Assembly: GCA_027923965.1 (NCBI GenBank)
Contig: AP026969.1
Span: forward strand, 3,038,001 to 3,102,000
Reading direction: 5' to 3'
Origin: Comamonadaceae bacterium OS-1
GTDB lineage: Bacteria; Pseudomonadota; Gammaproteobacteria; Burkholderiales; Burkholderiaceae_C
Length of the DNA: 64,000 nt
Each line of letters begins with the position of its first letter. The first letter of the stretch is position 1. A program made the position numbers and the translations under genes. The notes beneath the pieces were generated by a model. That model was not told the DNA's origin and searched no databases. It saw only the letters and a program-made list of their open reading frames with translations. Positions 55,004 through 64,000 of this stretch are shown here, one piece after another.

Positions 55004-55727
55004 AGGCCGCCAGCGTCATCCGATCCCGCTGGGGTCGGTTGCTGGCCCCATAGAATTCGCAAGCCCCCTGCTCCAGCCGAGGGCGGTTCAGTACCTCAAT
55101 GTGGCCACGCCGGTAGGCAATCACCCCGGCCAGCTGTAGCTTGCGGGCGGCAGCCGTCACACCTTCGCGGCGCACGCCCAGCAGGTTGGCGGCCAGTTCC
55201 TGGGTCATGGCCATTTTGTTGCTGGGCAACCGGTCCAGCCCTTGCAACAGGCGTCGGCAAAACTGCTGGTCGATCGAATGGTGGCGGATGTAGGCGGCAG
55301 TCTGCGTCACCTGGGCGATCAGCGCCTGGGTGTAGCGCAGCAGCATGCGCATCACCGGGCCACCCGATTCGGCCGCAGAATTTACATGGTGGGCACTCAG
55401 CCGATAGCCTTGCCCGGCGCTTTGGACCACCGCTTCGTGCGGGCTGACTTCACCGCCCATGAACAGCGACAGGCCCACCACGCCGTCCAGCCCCACCACG
55501 GCGACTTCGGACGACGCACCGTCCTCGGCCAGGTACATCAGCGAGACGATGGCGGTAGTGGGAAACACCACATAGCCCGGCGTGCTGCCCGAGCGGCACA
55601 GCACCTTGCCCAGCGGCAAATCCACCCATTCCAGATAGGGCTGCCAGCGCCGCCAGTCGGCATCGGACAGGGATGCCAGCAACTGGTTCTGGCGCGGATC
55701 GGAAACGGTTTGTAGAGCGGTGGGCAT
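55002..55727 (-). CDS. Crp/Fnr-family transcriptional regulator
   Basis: This 241-residue protein has an N-terminal cyclic-nucleotide-binding-type barrel (YLEWVDLPLGKVLCRSGSTPGYVVFPTTAIVSLMY and EVAVVGLDGVVGLSLFMGG) and a C-terminal winged helix (MTQELAANLLGVRREGVTAAARKLQLAGVIAYRRGHIEVLNR). No N-terminal Fnr cysteine cluster is present, and the phosphate-binding RxALI motif of Crp is absent. It is thus an orphan Crp/Fnr-like group common in this family. The start at 55727 has GAGGA upstream; the longer frame adds an unlikely segment. It diverges from the membrane protein/ndvB pair, with direct repeats between them that could be its binding sites. Confidence 0.92.
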   Translation of the reverse strand: MPTALQTVSDPRQNQLLASLSDADWRRWQPYLEWVDLPLGKVLCRSGSTPGYVVFPTTAIVSLMYLAEDGASSEVAVVGLDGVVGLSLFMGGEVSPHEAVVQSAGQGYRLSAHHVNSAAESGGPVMRMLLRYTQALIAQVTQTAAYIRHHSIDQQFCRRLLQGLDRLPSNKMAMTQELAANLLGVRREGVTAAARKLQLAGVIAYRRGHIEVLNRPRLEQGACEFYGASNRPQRDRMTLAA

Positions 55728-55755
55728 GGGAGTCCTCGGGCAAATAGGGTTCGTG

Positions 55756-55771
55756 GGACTTGCGTAAGTCC
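55756..55771. repeat. GGACTT palindrome sharing sequence with the porin hairpin
   Basis: GGACTTGCGTAAGTCC has perfect 6-bp arms. On the minus strand CAGGACTTACGCAAGT matches the start of the porin 3' element (8236-8251) at all 16 bases. Confidence 0.7.
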
Positions 55772-55838
55772 TGATGCGTCCCATCATTCCCATCCCTGAC
55801 CACGGCGGCTATCGGCGGTGGTCGGCAATCTGCGTCGG

Positions 55839-55926
55839 CACTGTCCTACAAACTGCCGAACGTAGAGCCACCGTCCTACCCGCGGTGGCGCACTGTCCGA
55901 CAGACAGGTGCAGGGCGCTTTCCTAC
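55839..55926. promoter_or_regulatory. Four imperfect direct repeats upstream of the ndvB pair
   Basis: CACTGTCCTAC (55839), CACCGTCCTAC (55869), CACTGTCCGAC (55891) and CGCTTTCCTAC (55916) recur every 22-30 bp. The third lies in the palindrome CTGTC-C-GACAG. They fill the gap between the divergent Crp/Fnr gene and the membrane protein gene, so they may be operator copies. Confidence 0.5.
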
Positions 55927-55969
55927 GATGGACTTATCAGTCCACCCACCGCCTACCCTGGAGAACCCC

Positions 55970-56236
55970 ATGCCTGCTTCCACCTCCCCATCCAACGCTT
56001 CATCCCACTACGCAGGCCCTAACTGGAGCACCTCGTCGTTCCACGATGCCGCCGCCAGCCAGCCCATGGAACTGGCCGCGCTGGGCGAGCACCTGAGCCT
56101 GTGCCAGGGTGCAAACCGGCGCTGGTCCACCCTGCGCCATGTGGGTAACACGGTGCATGGTTTTGCGGTTTCGCGTTTTGTGACCACTTTGGCTGTTGCC
56201 GCCCTGTTGATCGGTGCCACTTTGTTGGTCTTGTAA
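55970..56236 (+). CDS. Small membrane protein upstream of ndvB
   Basis: This 88-residue protein is not recognised. The first 60 residues are polar and low in structure (SHYAGPNWSTSSFHDAAASQPMELAALGEHLSLC), and the C-terminus is one transmembrane helix (VTTLAVAALLIGATLLVL), so it is probably a tail-anchored inner-membrane protein. CTGGAGAA precedes the ATG at 55970. A longer in-frame start exists at 55928 but has no ribosome site. It ends 3 bp before the glucan synthase gene, so the two are cotranscribed, and it may be a small partner or regulator of the synthase. Confidence 0.75.
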   Translation: MPASTSPSNASSHYAGPNWSTSSFHDAAASQPMELAALGEHLSLCQGANRRWSTLRHVGNTVHGFAVSRFVTTLAVAALLIGATLLVL

Positions 56237-56239
56237 AGT

Positions 56240-59200
56240 ATGCAGACCGAGCTGCTGCGCCTGGTGCCTGGTGCATCCCCCATCCTCTGCCAGATGCTGG
56301 ACGGGGCGCGTGGCCCGGTGCAAGCGCCCGTACGGTCCGAAATCTTTGGTCTGCAGCGCTTTGCCCAGCATGGTCGCAGCCTGGGTGAGACACACCGCGC
56401 CGAGCGGCCCAGTCTGCGCGCTGCCCGGTTTTTCCCGCGCTTGCGCGACAACATCCATGTGCTGGACGAAGCCCACCGCTACATCGGCATCCAGGCCGCC
56501 ACCGGCTATGACGTGAGCCCGGCTGCCGAGTGGCTGCTGGACAATTTTCATTTGATCGAGGCCCAGCTGGAAGAAATCCATGCCGGGGTGCCGCGCAGCT
56601 ACTTCCGCACGCTGCCGGTGCTGCAGGACGAGCCGCTGGCCGGGCTGCCACGGATCTACGGCATCGCCTGGGCCTTTGTGGCGCATACCGACGGCGCATT
56701 TGACGAGACGCTGCTGGTGCAGTTTCTCAGCGCCTACCAGGAGACCCGCGAGCTGAACCTGGCCGAAATGTGGGCCCTCCCCACCAACTTGCGGGTAGTG
56801 CTGGTGGAGAACCTGCGCCGCCTGGCCGAGCGCGTGGCCACCAACAAAGCGGCCCGCGAAGTCGCCAACCTGTGCTGCGACCGCCTGGATAGCACCCCCC
56901 TTGCCGACCTGGACACCTTGTTGGCGCTGATGCACCAGCGCGGCGTGGGCAGGATGTTCCTCACCCAGATGGCGCTGCGCCTGCAGGACAGCCGCAAAAC
57001 CAGCGAGTCCGAGGTACATGACTGGCTGCATGCCGCCCTGCCCGACTTTGCCGCCGCCCAGACCCAGCACAACGTAGACCAGGCCGCCGACAACCTGAGC
57101 GTGAGCAACGCCGTGAAGTCGCTGCGTGCCATCGGTGATGCCGACTGGCCCGACATCGTGGCCCGTACCAGCCTGTTGATGCAGCGCATGCTGGCCTCGC
57201 CCATCTTTGAAGCCGAACACCCCCGCACCCGCGATGCCACTTTGCACGGCATCGAGCGTCTGGCCAAACGCAGCGGCCACAGCGAAGCGTCTGTGGCCCA
57301 AACCCTGCTGGGGCTGATGCAGACCGGCAACCCCTTCGATACCGCTACCGGCGTGCCCAGTTACTGGCTGGCGGGCGCAGGCCGCCCGGTGCTGGTCAAA
57401 TCACTGGGTCTGCGCGAGGGCGCTGCGGTGCTGTGGCGCAACACCCTCCACCGGGCCGCCCTGCCCGCTTACCTGGGCGCTTTGGGCCTGGGCACGCTGG
57501 GGTTGGTGGCCTGGGTGCTGCACCACCCCACCGGCGGGCTGGCCATGGTCTGGCTGACGGCGGCGCTGATGCTGTTTCCGGCCTCTGAAGCCATGGTGGC
57601 CATCATCAATCGGCTGATCAGCGAGTCGGTGCGCCCGCAGCACCTGCCACGCCTGGGTTTGCTGGACGGCATACCGCCCGCGCACCGGGTGCTGGTGGTG
57701 ATTCCGGCCATGCTGGACAGCGCTGCCTCGGCCCACGCCCTGGTGCACCGGCTGCACCTGCACTACATTGCCAACCCCGAACCCTGCGCCCAGTTCGGCC
57801 TGCTGTCCGACTGGGTCGATGCCGATACCGAGCGCACCCCGGCCGATGCCGACCTGCTGTCTGCGGCCACGCAGCACATCAGTGCGCTGAACCAGCGCTA
57901 CCCGACCCCACTGGGCGCAGCCCCGCGCTTTATCTTGTTGCACCGGGAGCGCAGCTTCAGCCAAACCGAGCAGCGCTGGATCGGCTGGGAGCGCAAGCGT
58001 GGCAAGCTGGAGCTGCTGGTGGAGGCCATGGCCACCGATTCCGGCGCCGCCTTTATGTACCTGGGCGACACCTCCCGCATCGCCGCACACACACCCTACA
58101 TCGTCACCCTGGACAGCGACACCCAGTTGCCGCCGGGCCGCCTGCGCGAACTGGTCGGGGTGGCGGCCCACCCGCACAATCTGCCCCGGCTGGATGCCAG
58201 CGGGCGCAGTGTGGTGCAGGGCTACGGCATCCTGCAGCCGCGGGTGGCCACGCCCTTGCCTGCGCGCAAGGATTTCACGCTCTACCACTGGCTGTTTGCC
58301 GGGCAGTGTGGCATCGACCCCTACAGCGCCGCCACTTCCGAGGTCTACCAGGATGTGTTTGGCGAAGGCAGCTTCACCGGCAAAGGTTTGCTGCACGTAC
58401 AGGCCCTGCATGCCGTGCTGTCGGGTCGGTTGCCCGAAGGCCAGGTGCTCAGCCACGACCTGCTGGAAGGTTCGCTGGCCCGCTGCGCCGCGGTCACCGA
58501 TGTGAGCGTGATCGAAGACGCGCCCTTCCACGCGGACGTGGCCGCCTCCCGGGTACACCGCTGGACGCGCGGCGATTGGCAACTGCTGACAATCCTGCTC
58601 AATTCCGGCCGCTACCCGCTGCGGGGCATTAACGTCTGGAAGATGTTTGACAACCTGCGCCGCTCGCTGGTGGCACCGGCATCGCTGCTCTTGCTGCTGC
58701 TGGCGCTGTGCACCCCCACGCTGTCACCCTGGGCCGCGCTGGCTTTGGTCGCAGCAGCTTTTTCTGCCGGGCCGCTGATGGGCGCGGTGGCGGGCTTTTC
58801 ACCCAGCCGCGACGACCTGGCCATGCGCCACTTTTACCGCCAGGCCGGTGCCGACCTGGCCCGCACCCTGTGGGGCGGACTGTGGCACGTGGCCCAGTTG
58901 CTGATGCACGCGCTGTTGGCGGTGGACGCGATTGCCCGTGCGCTGTACCGCATGTTCGTGAGCCACCGGTATTTGCTGCAATGGACCACGGCCGCCGCCG
59001 CCCAAGCCCAGGCCAGAACCCATTTGCCGACCTTGTTGCGCGCGCACTGGAGCCTGCCGGTGGTGGCGCTGCTGTTACTGACCGGCCTGCTGGCCGTGGG
59101 TACGACGCATCCGGCCTTGGCCACCGTCCTGTGCCTGCTGTGGGCCGCCTCGCCGGTGTGGATCTGGTGGACCAGCCGCCCCCGCGCCAGCAGCGAAGAT

Positions 59201-62200
59201 GCGCGACTGCCGGCGGCCGACCTGGCACGGCTGAACGGCATCGCCCGCGACACGTGGCGCTGGTTTGAGCGCTGCATTGGGCCCGAAGACAACTACCTGC
59301 CGCCCGATAACCTGCAGACCCTGCCGGTGGACATACTGGCCCACCGCACCTCGCCGACCAACATTGGCCTGTACCTGCTGAGCGTGGCCTGTGCCCGCCA
59401 GTTCGGCTGGATCGGCACCCAAGATCTGCTGGTGCGGCTGGAGGACACCATGGCCACGCTGGCCCGCATGCAACGCCACCGGGGCCATTTCTACAACTGG
59501 TACGACACGCAGACCTGCGCACCGCTGCTGCCGCTGTACGTGTCTACCGTGGACAGCGGCAACCTCAGCGGGCATTTGCTGGCCGTGGCCCAGGCCTGCC
59601 GCGAGATGGCCGCTGCGCCGCACAACACCAAGGCGGCCCACAGCGCCCTGGTGGCCTCCCGCCGCCGCATCGCCCCGCTGCTGGCGGCCCGCAGCGGCCT
59701 GTCACCAACCCAACGCAAGCATCTGCGCTGGATGCTGGCCGACCACCGCGCCACCCGCGCATCTGCCGAAAAAGACCTGGGAGACCACTCCCAAGCCAAT
59801 GCCAAACGCCTGCTGGCGCTGGCGCACAGCATGGAAGACATGGCCTGGGCGGCCGACTACCGGTTTCTGTACCACCGCAAGCGCAACCTGCTGCACATTG
59901 GCTACCGGGTCGTTGAGCAGCAACTGGACGCAGGCTTCTACGATCTGCTGGCCTCCGAGTCGCGCTTGACCAGCCTGCTGGCGATTGCCAAGGGTGATGT
60001 GCCGGTGCGCCACTGGGCATCGCTAGGTAGGCCGTTTTATGCCATCGGGACGAATGCAGGCCTGCGCTCGTGGTCCGGCTCCATGTTCGAGTACCTGATG
60101 CCGACCCTGGTGCTGGTCGAGCCCCCCGGCAGCGTGCTGCAGGAGGCCTGCCATGCGGCACTACAGGAGCAGATGGCTTACGCCCAGGCGCACAGTGTGC
60201 CCTGGGGCATTTCCGAGTCGGCTTACGCCGGGCAAGACCACACTTTGGCCTACCAGTACGCGCCGCAGGGCGTACCGCGCCTGGCGCTGCGCCGCACCCC
60301 GATTGACGAACTGGTTGTGGCTCCCTATGCCACCGGGCTTGCTGTGCAGGTAGCACCTGCGTTAGCAGCTGCGAATTTTGTAGCACTGGAGAATCTGGGC
60401 GCGCACGGGCGTTATGGCTTCATCGAGGCGCTGGACTTCACCCCGGCGCGCCAAGCCAATGGCGAGGGCTTCACCCCTGTCTGCACCTTCATGGCCCACC
60501 ACCAGGGCATGACCCTGGTGGCCTTGGCGAACGTGCTGCTGGACGGCCCAGCCCAGCGCTGGGGCATGGCGAACCCCTCCATCGAGGCGGTCACCTCGCT
60601 GCTGCACGAACGCGCGCCGCGCGAGGTGTCGCTGCTGAACGCCCCGCCCGCCGGCCCCCCGACACAGCTCATGCAACAGCGTGCCCCCGGCCTGCTGCGC
60701 GAAGTGGTGCCTGGCGCCGCCGCGCTGGAGCCCACCCACCTGCTGTCCAACGGGCGCTACCACGTGGCGCTGCGGGCCAATGGTGCGGGCTGGAGCCGCC
60801 GCGGCGGCACCGGCATCACCCGCTGGCGCGACGATGCGCTGCGCGACGCCTATGGCAGCTTCTTTTACCTGCGCTGGGGCACCGACCAGCCGCTGGTATC
60901 CATCACCCAGCACCCGGCACCCGACCCGTCCGCCCACTACCACAGCACCTTCCACGCAGACCGGGTTTGCTTTGATGCCGAGTGGCCGGGTGTGCAGGCG
61001 CACACCACGGTGTGGGTCAGCCCCGAAGACGACATCGAGTTCCGCCAGGTAGAGCTGCGCAACCTGGGCGACCAGCCATTGGAGATCGAGCTGGTGTCGG
61101 CCTTCGAAGTCACGCTGTCGGATGCGCGCGCCGACGAGGCGCACCCGGCGTTCACCAACCTGTTCATCCGCGCGCAGTGGCAGGCCGAAGACCAGGCGCT
61201 GGTATTCGAGCGCACCCCGCGTCTGCCTACCGAGCAGGCCCTGCAAGCGGCCCACTTCATGGCCGATACCGACCCACAGGTACTGGGCGTGCGGATCCAG
61301 ACCGACCGCCAGCACTGGCTGGACCGCAACCGCGATGCCAGCCAGCCGTTGGCCCGCCTGGACGCGCCGCCCGCAAACGCCCGTGCCCTCGATACCGGGT
61401 TGGACCCGGTCTGCGCTATGGCCGTGCGGCTCAGGATCGCCCCCCATGGCAAGGCCCGGCTGACCTTTGCCACCGCCGCATCGGACAACGCGGAGACCCT
61501 GCAGGCCGTGATCGACAAGTACCGCCAGCACAGCCATGTGAAGCGCTCTTCGCTGATGTCGGCCACGCTGACGGGCATCCGCCTGCGTACCTGGGGTTTG
61601 GCGCCCGACAACCTGGTGGCTATCCAGACCCTGACCAGCACCCTGGCGCTGAGCCTGGCCCGCCCCACGGTGCGCACCGCGCCCGACGGTATGGCCCCGG
61701 TGAGCGACCGGCGGCTGTTGTGGCGTTTTGGCATCTCGGGCGACCGGCCCATTCTGCTGGTGTCTGCCAGTGCCATCGAAGGCCTGGGCTTGCTGCGGGC
61801 CCTGGCCCAGGCGCTGAAGCTGTGGTCGTGGGGCGGCCTGGGCTGCGACCTGGTGGTGGTGAACGCCGAGCCAGCGTCGTACCTGATGGCGCTGCACCGC
61901 GAGATCGGCATACTGCGCGACCGCCATGCGGCCGACCGGGGCGGCGAATCCGCCCCCACCACCATGTATTTGCTGCGGGCCGAAGAGCTCACCCCCGACG
62001 AGTTCAGCACCTTACACGCCCAGGCCCGCGTGCGGCTGCTGGCCGATGGCCGCCCGTTGCTGCACCACATGCTGGCCTGGACGGCCCTGCACCAGCAGGC
62101 ACTACTGGCCCGCCGCACGGTGTCCACCATGGCCGTGCCCCTGGTGCCACACCGCAGCCAAAACCTACCCGCCCCCACCGGGGTGTTCACCGCCGAGGGC

Positions 62201-64000
62201 GAGTTCCGTTTCGACATCAGCCCCGCCCTGCGTACGGTGCGTCCGTGGACCAATGTGCTGGCGAACCCCGCCTTTGGTGCCCATATCACCGAAGCCGGTG
62301 GTGGTTACAGCTGGGGTCTGAACAGCCGCTTGAACCAGCTCACCACCTGGTCCAACGACCCGGTGGGCGACACGCCTTCAGAGTGGTTTTTGCTGCAGGA
62401 CCGCAAGACGCTGGAGGTGTGGAGCATCACCCCCAACGCTTGGGGCCAACCGGAGTCGGTCTACCACGTGGCGCACGGCCAGGGCAGCAGCACCATCCGT
62501 CACCGCCGGGGCGATATCGACGTAGCCGCCACCTGGTGCGTGGACCCCGAGACCTCGGTCAAGAGCGTGCGCATCCGCACCATCAACCGGGGCCACCGCA
62601 CGCTGCAGCTGCGCATCATCGGCATGGCCGAATGGCTGATGGGAGCCAACCGCAGCGACCGCAGCAGTGTGCACATGGGCGTGTTCCAGCAGGGGGCCAC
62701 CACCGCGCTGCTGTGCACCCAGCGCGAGCGCAGCGCAGGCTTTGGCGAAGGCACGGCCTTCCTGGCACTGGCCGGTGATGGCGACCAGGCGGTGGACGAC
62801 TGGACCTGCGACCGCCGCGAATGCTTTGATGCCCGTGGCCGACTGGTGCTGCCAGACCACTTTGGCCAAACCACCGGTGCCGGGCTGGACCCTTGCGCCG
62901 CCCTGTCCACCACCCTGCAGCTGGCCGCTGGCGACACCGCCGACCGGGTATTTTTGCTGGGCTTTGCAGCCAACCCGCTGCTCGCCCGCGACGTGGTGCT
63001 GCAGGCCACCGCGGTGGAGGCCACGCAGCGCCTGGCATCGGCGCGTGCCCACTGGGACACGCTGCTGGGGGCCACCGTGGTGGCCACGCCTGATCCGCTG
63101 TTCGATGCCATGGTGAACCACTGGCTGCTGTACCAGACGGTGGCCTGCCGCCTGTGGGCCAAGTCCGGCTTCTACCAGGCCGGTGGGGCCACGGGTTTCC
63201 GCGACCAGTTGCAAGACGCCATGGCATTGGCCTGGGCCGCCCCCGCCATGCTGCGCGAGCAGATCACCGTGTGCGCGGCGCGCCAGTTCCCCGAGGGCGA
63301 CGTACAGCATTGGTGGCATGCACCCAATGGGGCGGGAGTACGCACGCATTTTTCGGACGACCTGCTGTGGCTGCCCCATGCCTGCGCCCACTACCTGCAC
63401 AGCACAGGCGATGCATCGTTGCTGGAGGTGCAGGTGCCTTTTCTGGAGGGCACGGCCATTCCCATCGGTGCGGAAGACGCGTACTTCACGCCGACTATCG
63501 GCGTGGACACGGCCACCGTTTACGAACATGCCGCACGCACCATCGACCGCAGCCTGGCGGTGGGCGTACACGGCTTGCCGCTGATGGGCAGCGGCGACTG
63601 GAACGACGGCATGAACCGCGTCGGCATCGAGGGCCGGGGCGAATCGGTGTGGTTGGGCTGGTTCCTGTGCCGGGTGGTAGCCGAATTTGCACCGCTGGCC
63701 CACGCACGTGGCGACACGGCCCGTGCCGACCGCTGGGAGATGGCTGCCGAGGGCTGGAGGGCCGCGCTGGTGGGGCCGGCCTGGGACGGCCAGTGGTTCA
63801 AACGTGCGTTTTTTGACAACGGCGAAGCCCTGGGCTCGCACGCCAACGCCGAAGCCCAGATAGACCTGATCGCCCAGGCCTGGGCCGTGCTGTCCCGCGC
63901 CGCGCCGGTGGCCTTGCAGCGCATGGCGTTAACAGCCATGGAAGACCACCTGGTAGACCCGCAAGCCGGTCTCATCAAGCTGCTGGAGCCGCCACTGGCG
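56240..64000 (+). CDS. ndvB: Cyclic beta-1,2-glucan synthase (NdvB/Cgs type), 3' end beyond window
   Basis: An uninterrupted frame of 2587 codons runs to the right edge; full-length NdvB proteins are about 2800-2900 residues, so most of it is here. The N-terminal domain ends near residue 390 with a membrane pair (LPAYLGALGLGTLGLVAW, GLAMVWLTAALMLFPASEAMV). A glycosyltransferase 84 domain follows, with LDSDTQLPPG around residue 624 (the likely UDP-glucose/metal aspartates) and LSHDLLEGSLARC. More membrane helices lie near 810-980. The later part shows a glucoamylase-like region (RTSPTNIGLYLLSVACARQFGWIG, FMAHHQGMTLVAL) and a GH94 phosphorylase-like half (GGGYSWGLNSRLNQLTTWSNDPV, QLQDAMALAW, MGSGDWNDGMNRVG) that would set ring size. 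The glucan is an osmoregulated periplasmic glucan. The start lies 3 bp after the small membrane protein gene. Confidence 0.95.
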   Translation, partial: MQTELLRLVPGASPILCQMLDGARGPVQAPVRSEIFGLQRFAQHGRSLGETHRAERPSLRAARFFPRLRDNIHVLDEAHRYIGIQAATGYDVSPAAEWLLDNFHLIEAQLEEIHAGVPRSYFRTLPVLQDEPLAGLPRIYGIAWAFVAHTDGAFDETLLVQFLSAYQETRELNLAEMWALPTNLRVVLVENLRRLAERVATNKAAREVANLCCDRLDSTPLADLDTLLALMHQRGVGRMFLTQMALRLQDSRKTSESEVHDWLHAALPDFAAAQTQHNVDQAADNLSVSNAVKSLRAIGDADWPDIVARTSLLMQRMLASPIFEAEHPRTRDATLHGIERLAKRSGHSEASVAQTLLGLMQTGNPFDTATGVPSYWLAGAGRPVLVKSLGLREGAAVLWRNTLHRAALPAYLGALGLGTLGLVAWVLHHPTGGLAMVWLTAALMLFPASEAMVAIINRLISESVRPQHLPRLGLLDGIPPAHRVLVVIPAMLDSAASAHALVHRLHLHYIANPEPCAQFGLLSDWVDADTERTPADADLLSAATQHISALNQRYPTPLGAAPRFILLHRERSFSQTEQRWIGWERKRGKLELLVEAMATDSGAAFMYLGDTSRIAAHTPYIVTLDSDTQLPPGRLRELVGVAAHPHNLPRLDASGRSVVQGYGILQPRVATPLPARKDFTLYHWLFAGQCGIDPYSAATSEVYQDVFGEGSFTGKGLLHVQALHAVLSGRLPEGQVLSHDLLEGSLARCAAVTDVSVIEDAPFHADVAASRVHRWTRGDWQLLTILLNSGRYPLRGINVWKMFDNLRRSLVAPASLLLLLLALCTPTLSPWAALALVAAAFSAGPLMGAVAGFSPSRDDLAMRHFYRQAGADLARTLWGGLWHVAQLLMHALLAVDAIARALYRMFVSHRYLLQWTTAAAAQAQARTHLPTLLRAHWSLPVVALLLLTGLLAVGTTHPALATVLCLLWAASPVWIWWTSRPRASSEDARLPAADLARLNGIARDTWRWFERCIGPEDNYLPPDNLQTLPVDILAHRTSPTNIGLYLLSVACARQFGWIGTQDLLVRLEDTMATLARMQRHRGHFYNWYDTQTCAPLLPLYVSTVDSGNLSGHLLAVAQACREMAAAPHNTKAAHSALVASRRRIAPLLAARSGLSPTQRKHLRWMLADHRATRASAEKDLGDHSQANAKRLLALAHSMEDMAWAADYRFLYHRKRNLLHIGYRVVEQQLDAGFYDLLASESRLTSLLAIAKGDVPVRHWASLGRPFYAIGTNAGLRSWSGSMFEYLMPTLVLVEPPGSVLQEACHAALQEQMAYAQAHSVPWGISESAYAGQDHTLAYQYAPQGVPRLALRRTPIDELVVAPYATGLAVQVAPALAAANFVALENLGAHGRYGFIEALDFTPARQANGEGFTPVCTFMAHHQGMTLVALANVLLDGPAQRWGMANPSIEAVTSLLHERAPREVSLLNAPPAGPPTQLMQQRAPGLLREVVPGAAALEPTHLLSNGRYHVALRANGAGWSRRGGTGITRWRDDALRDAYGSFFYLRWGTDQPLVSITQHPAPDPSAHYHSTFHADRVCFDAEWPGVQAHTTVWVSPEDDIEFRQVELRNLGDQPLEIELVSAFEVTLSDARADEAHPAFTNLFIRAQWQAEDQALVFERTPRLPTEQALQAAHFMADTDPQVLGVRIQTDRQHWLDRNRDASQPLARLDAPPANARALDTGLDPVCAMAVRLRIAPHGKARLTFATAASDNAETLQAVIDKYRQHSHVKRSSLMSATLTGIRLRTWGLAPDNLVAIQTLTSTLALSLARPTVRTAPDGMAPVSDRRLLWRFGISGDRPILLVSASAIEGLGLLRALAQALKLWSWGGLGCDLVVVNAEPASYLMALHREIGILRDRHAADRGGESAPTTMYLLRAEELTPDEFSTLHAQARVRLLADGRPLLHHMLAWTALHQQALLARRTVSTMAVPLVPHRSQNLPAPTGVFTAEGEFRFDISPALRTVRPWTNVLANPAFGAHITEAGGGYSWGLNSRLNQLTTWSNDPVGDTPSEWFLLQDRKTLEVWSITPNAWGQPESVYHVAHGQGSSTIRHRRGDIDVAATWCVDPETSVKSVRIRTINRGHRTLQLRIIGMAEWLMGANRSDRSSVHMGVFQQGATTALLCTQRERSAGFGEGTAFLALAGDGDQAVDDWTCDRRECFDARGRLVLPDHFGQTTGAGLDPCAALSTTLQLAAGDTADRVFLLGFAANPLLARDVVLQATAVEATQRLASARAHWDTLLGATVVATPDPLFDAMVNHWLLYQTVACRLWAKSGFYQAGGATGFRDQLQDAMALAWAAPAMLREQITVCAARQFPEGDVQHWWHAPNGAGVRTHFSDDLLWLPHACAHYLHSTGDASLLEVQVPFLEGTAIPIGAEDAYFTPTIGVDTATVYEHAARTIDRSLAVGVHGLPLMGSGDWNDGMNRVGIEGRGESVWLGWFLCRVVAEFAPLAHARGDTARADRWEMAAEGWRAALVGPAWDGQWFKRAFFDNGEALGSHANAEAQIDLIAQAWAVLSRAAPVALQRMALTAMEDHLVDPQAGLIKLLEPPLA

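Noticed and set aside
60982..62778. A 598-codon plus-strand frame within the glucan synthase region
   Set aside because: The correct NdvB frame is continuous through this region; this is an alternate-frame shadow with Arg/Pro-rich composition.

Overview
The window is GC-rich chromosomal DNA that reads as a betaproteobacterium of the Comamonadaceae (Rhodoferax/Acidovorax-like). The basis is the style of the proteins (OMP32-type porin, E. coli-type QueF and GshA, LipA with its Lif foldase, a PEP-CTERM protein, cydDCABX) and seven copies of a GCTTAT-nnn-ATAAGC hairpin repeat of the kind I associate with that family. The genus is not resolved. No phage, insertion sequence, CRISPR array or rRNA was seen.

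Layout. (1) 1-14275: a sugar-acid catabolic island. A divergent LacI-family regulator with a GTTACCGGTAAC operator faces a run of co-oriented, mostly touching genes: IlvD/Edd dehydratase, HpcH/HpaI aldolase, a CUT1 ABC importer, a porin, a Gfo/Idh oxidoreductase, an aldose epimerase, an SMP-30 lactonase, a XylB-like sugar dehydrogenase, an aldehyde dehydrogenase and a TauE/SafE permease. Together they spell a non-phosphorylative (Dahms-like) route from a sugar to pyruvate plus an aldehyde that is then oxidised. (2) 14300-30602: housekeeping and singletons: a PEP-CTERM phytase-like protein, queF, a prolyl 4-hydroxylase, yaaA, a large hybrid histidine kinase with a periplasmic binding protein, lipase and foldase, a GAF-GGDEF cyclase, valS, tusA, a Nudix hydrolase and cysM. 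(3) 30643-37786: tRNA-Leu(CAA), then a GbsR/MarR-type regulator convergent with the cytochrome bd operon cydDCABX. Nearly the same 19-bp sequence lies before the regulator and at the cydD promoter, so this regulator probably controls both. (4) 38034-47433: a META lipoprotein, gshA, an RND tripartite efflux pump with a divergent TetR regulator and an AcrR-like operator, and speD. (5) 47668-54978: a signalling module with an unrecognised small protein, a double-domain KaiC-like ATPase, a GGDEF-EAL protein, a CheB-CheR-PAS fusion and a shortened PAS protein. A C9 tract at the junction of the first two genes decides how the first one ends. (6) 55002-64000: a Crp/Fnr regulator diverging from a small membrane protein and a very long cyclic beta-1,2-glucan synthase gene (ndvB type) that runs off the end.

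The strongest candidates for new biology are the shared cyd operator with its 48-bp palindrome, and the KaiC-like/c-di-GMP/CheBR module, in which the usual KaiC phosphorylation residues appear to be missing.
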